Below, one piece after another: positions 6,114 to 6,117 of a stretch of DNA of 6,117 nt. Source of the stretch: Paracoccaceae bacterium (GTDB lineage Bacteria > Pseudomonadota > Alphaproteobacteria > Rhodobacterales > Rhodobacteraceae); NCBI GenBank assembly GCA_012036325.1, contig JAAUPC010000221.1, positions 1 through 6,117 of the forward strand. Reading direction: 5' to 3'. Made by a program: the position numbers and the translations under genes. Positions within the stretch are counted from its first letter, which is position 1; the number at the start of each line of letters is the position of its first letter. The notes beneath the pieces were generated by a model, which saw nothing but the letters and a program-made list of their open reading frames with translations, made no database searches and was not told where the DNA came from.

Positions 6114-6117
6114 GCAC

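Larger units (their letters stand above)
4958..6117. other. Patchwork of short unrelated gene fragments, probably chimeric
   Basis: This 1.16 kb stretch holds pieces of at least five genes with no shared pathway: gspJ/gspK, fmt, a beta-lactamase-family gene, sdhC and degP. Each piece is about 90 to 280 bases long, begins or ends inside a domain, and switches to the next without an intergenic region. The fmt piece is on the opposite strand from the rest. Stretches at 5743-5833, 5401-5472 and 5161-5193 match nothing I recognise in any frame. No transposase, integrase, inverted repeat or attachment site explains the joins. An assembly or read chimera is the likeliest cause; natural gene debris is possible but would not normally mix so many pieces with such abrupt edges. 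Long open frames here, such as 251 codons on the minus strand (5949-5194) and 297 codons on the plus strand (5029-5922), cross several joins and are not genes. Confidence 0.7.

Noticed and set aside
4958..6117. An integron cassette array, transposon or phage island as the cause of the patchwork.
   Set aside because: No attC-like repeats, integrase, transposase, terminal inverted repeats or target duplications are visible, and the pieces are fragments of core genes rather than cassettes.

Overview
The window has two unlike parts. Bases 1 to about 4957 read as a coherent, GC-rich alphaproteobacterial chromosome segment. It most resembles Rhodobacteraceae (Rhodobacter relatives), judged from the gene order TPR protein - bamB - der, the Der and SerS sequence character, and the high GC3 codon use. 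This placement comes from recognition, not from a search.

Left part, plus strand: the 3' end of a TPR protein (2-194), the outer-membrane assembly lipoprotein gene bamB (239-1578 once repaired, open to 1630) and the ribosome-assembly GTPase gene der (1627-3108). They lie head to tail with short gaps, as in an operon. Minus strand: serS (3836 to about 4957, 5' end missing), followed 29 bases downstream by a tryptophan-rich membrane protein of the TspO/MBR type (3105-3806). That gene converges on der, and the two stop codons share one CTAG.

Right part, about 4958-6117: short pieces of unrelated genes joined together. From right to left I recognise the gspJ 3' end and gspK 5' end (type II secretion, minus), a methionyl-tRNA formyltransferase piece (plus), a serine beta-lactamase-family piece (minus), the sdhC 3' end (minus) and a degP/degQ N-terminal piece (minus). 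A final stretch, possibly thrS-like, abuts the broken serS. None of these is a complete gene and their order makes no biological sense. The simplest explanation is a chimeric assembly or read, with degraded natural DNA as a weaker alternative.

Single-base frame breaks can be located in the TPR gene, bamB, gspJ and the degP piece. In most of them a one-base correction restores clear family sequence. They sit beside runs of G or C, so they look like sequencing or consensus errors rather than mutations. I found no RNA gene, CRISPR array, transposase, integrase or convincing new system. The most important point for a reader is that the right-hand 1.16 kb, and any long ORF called there, should not be trusted as a gene.
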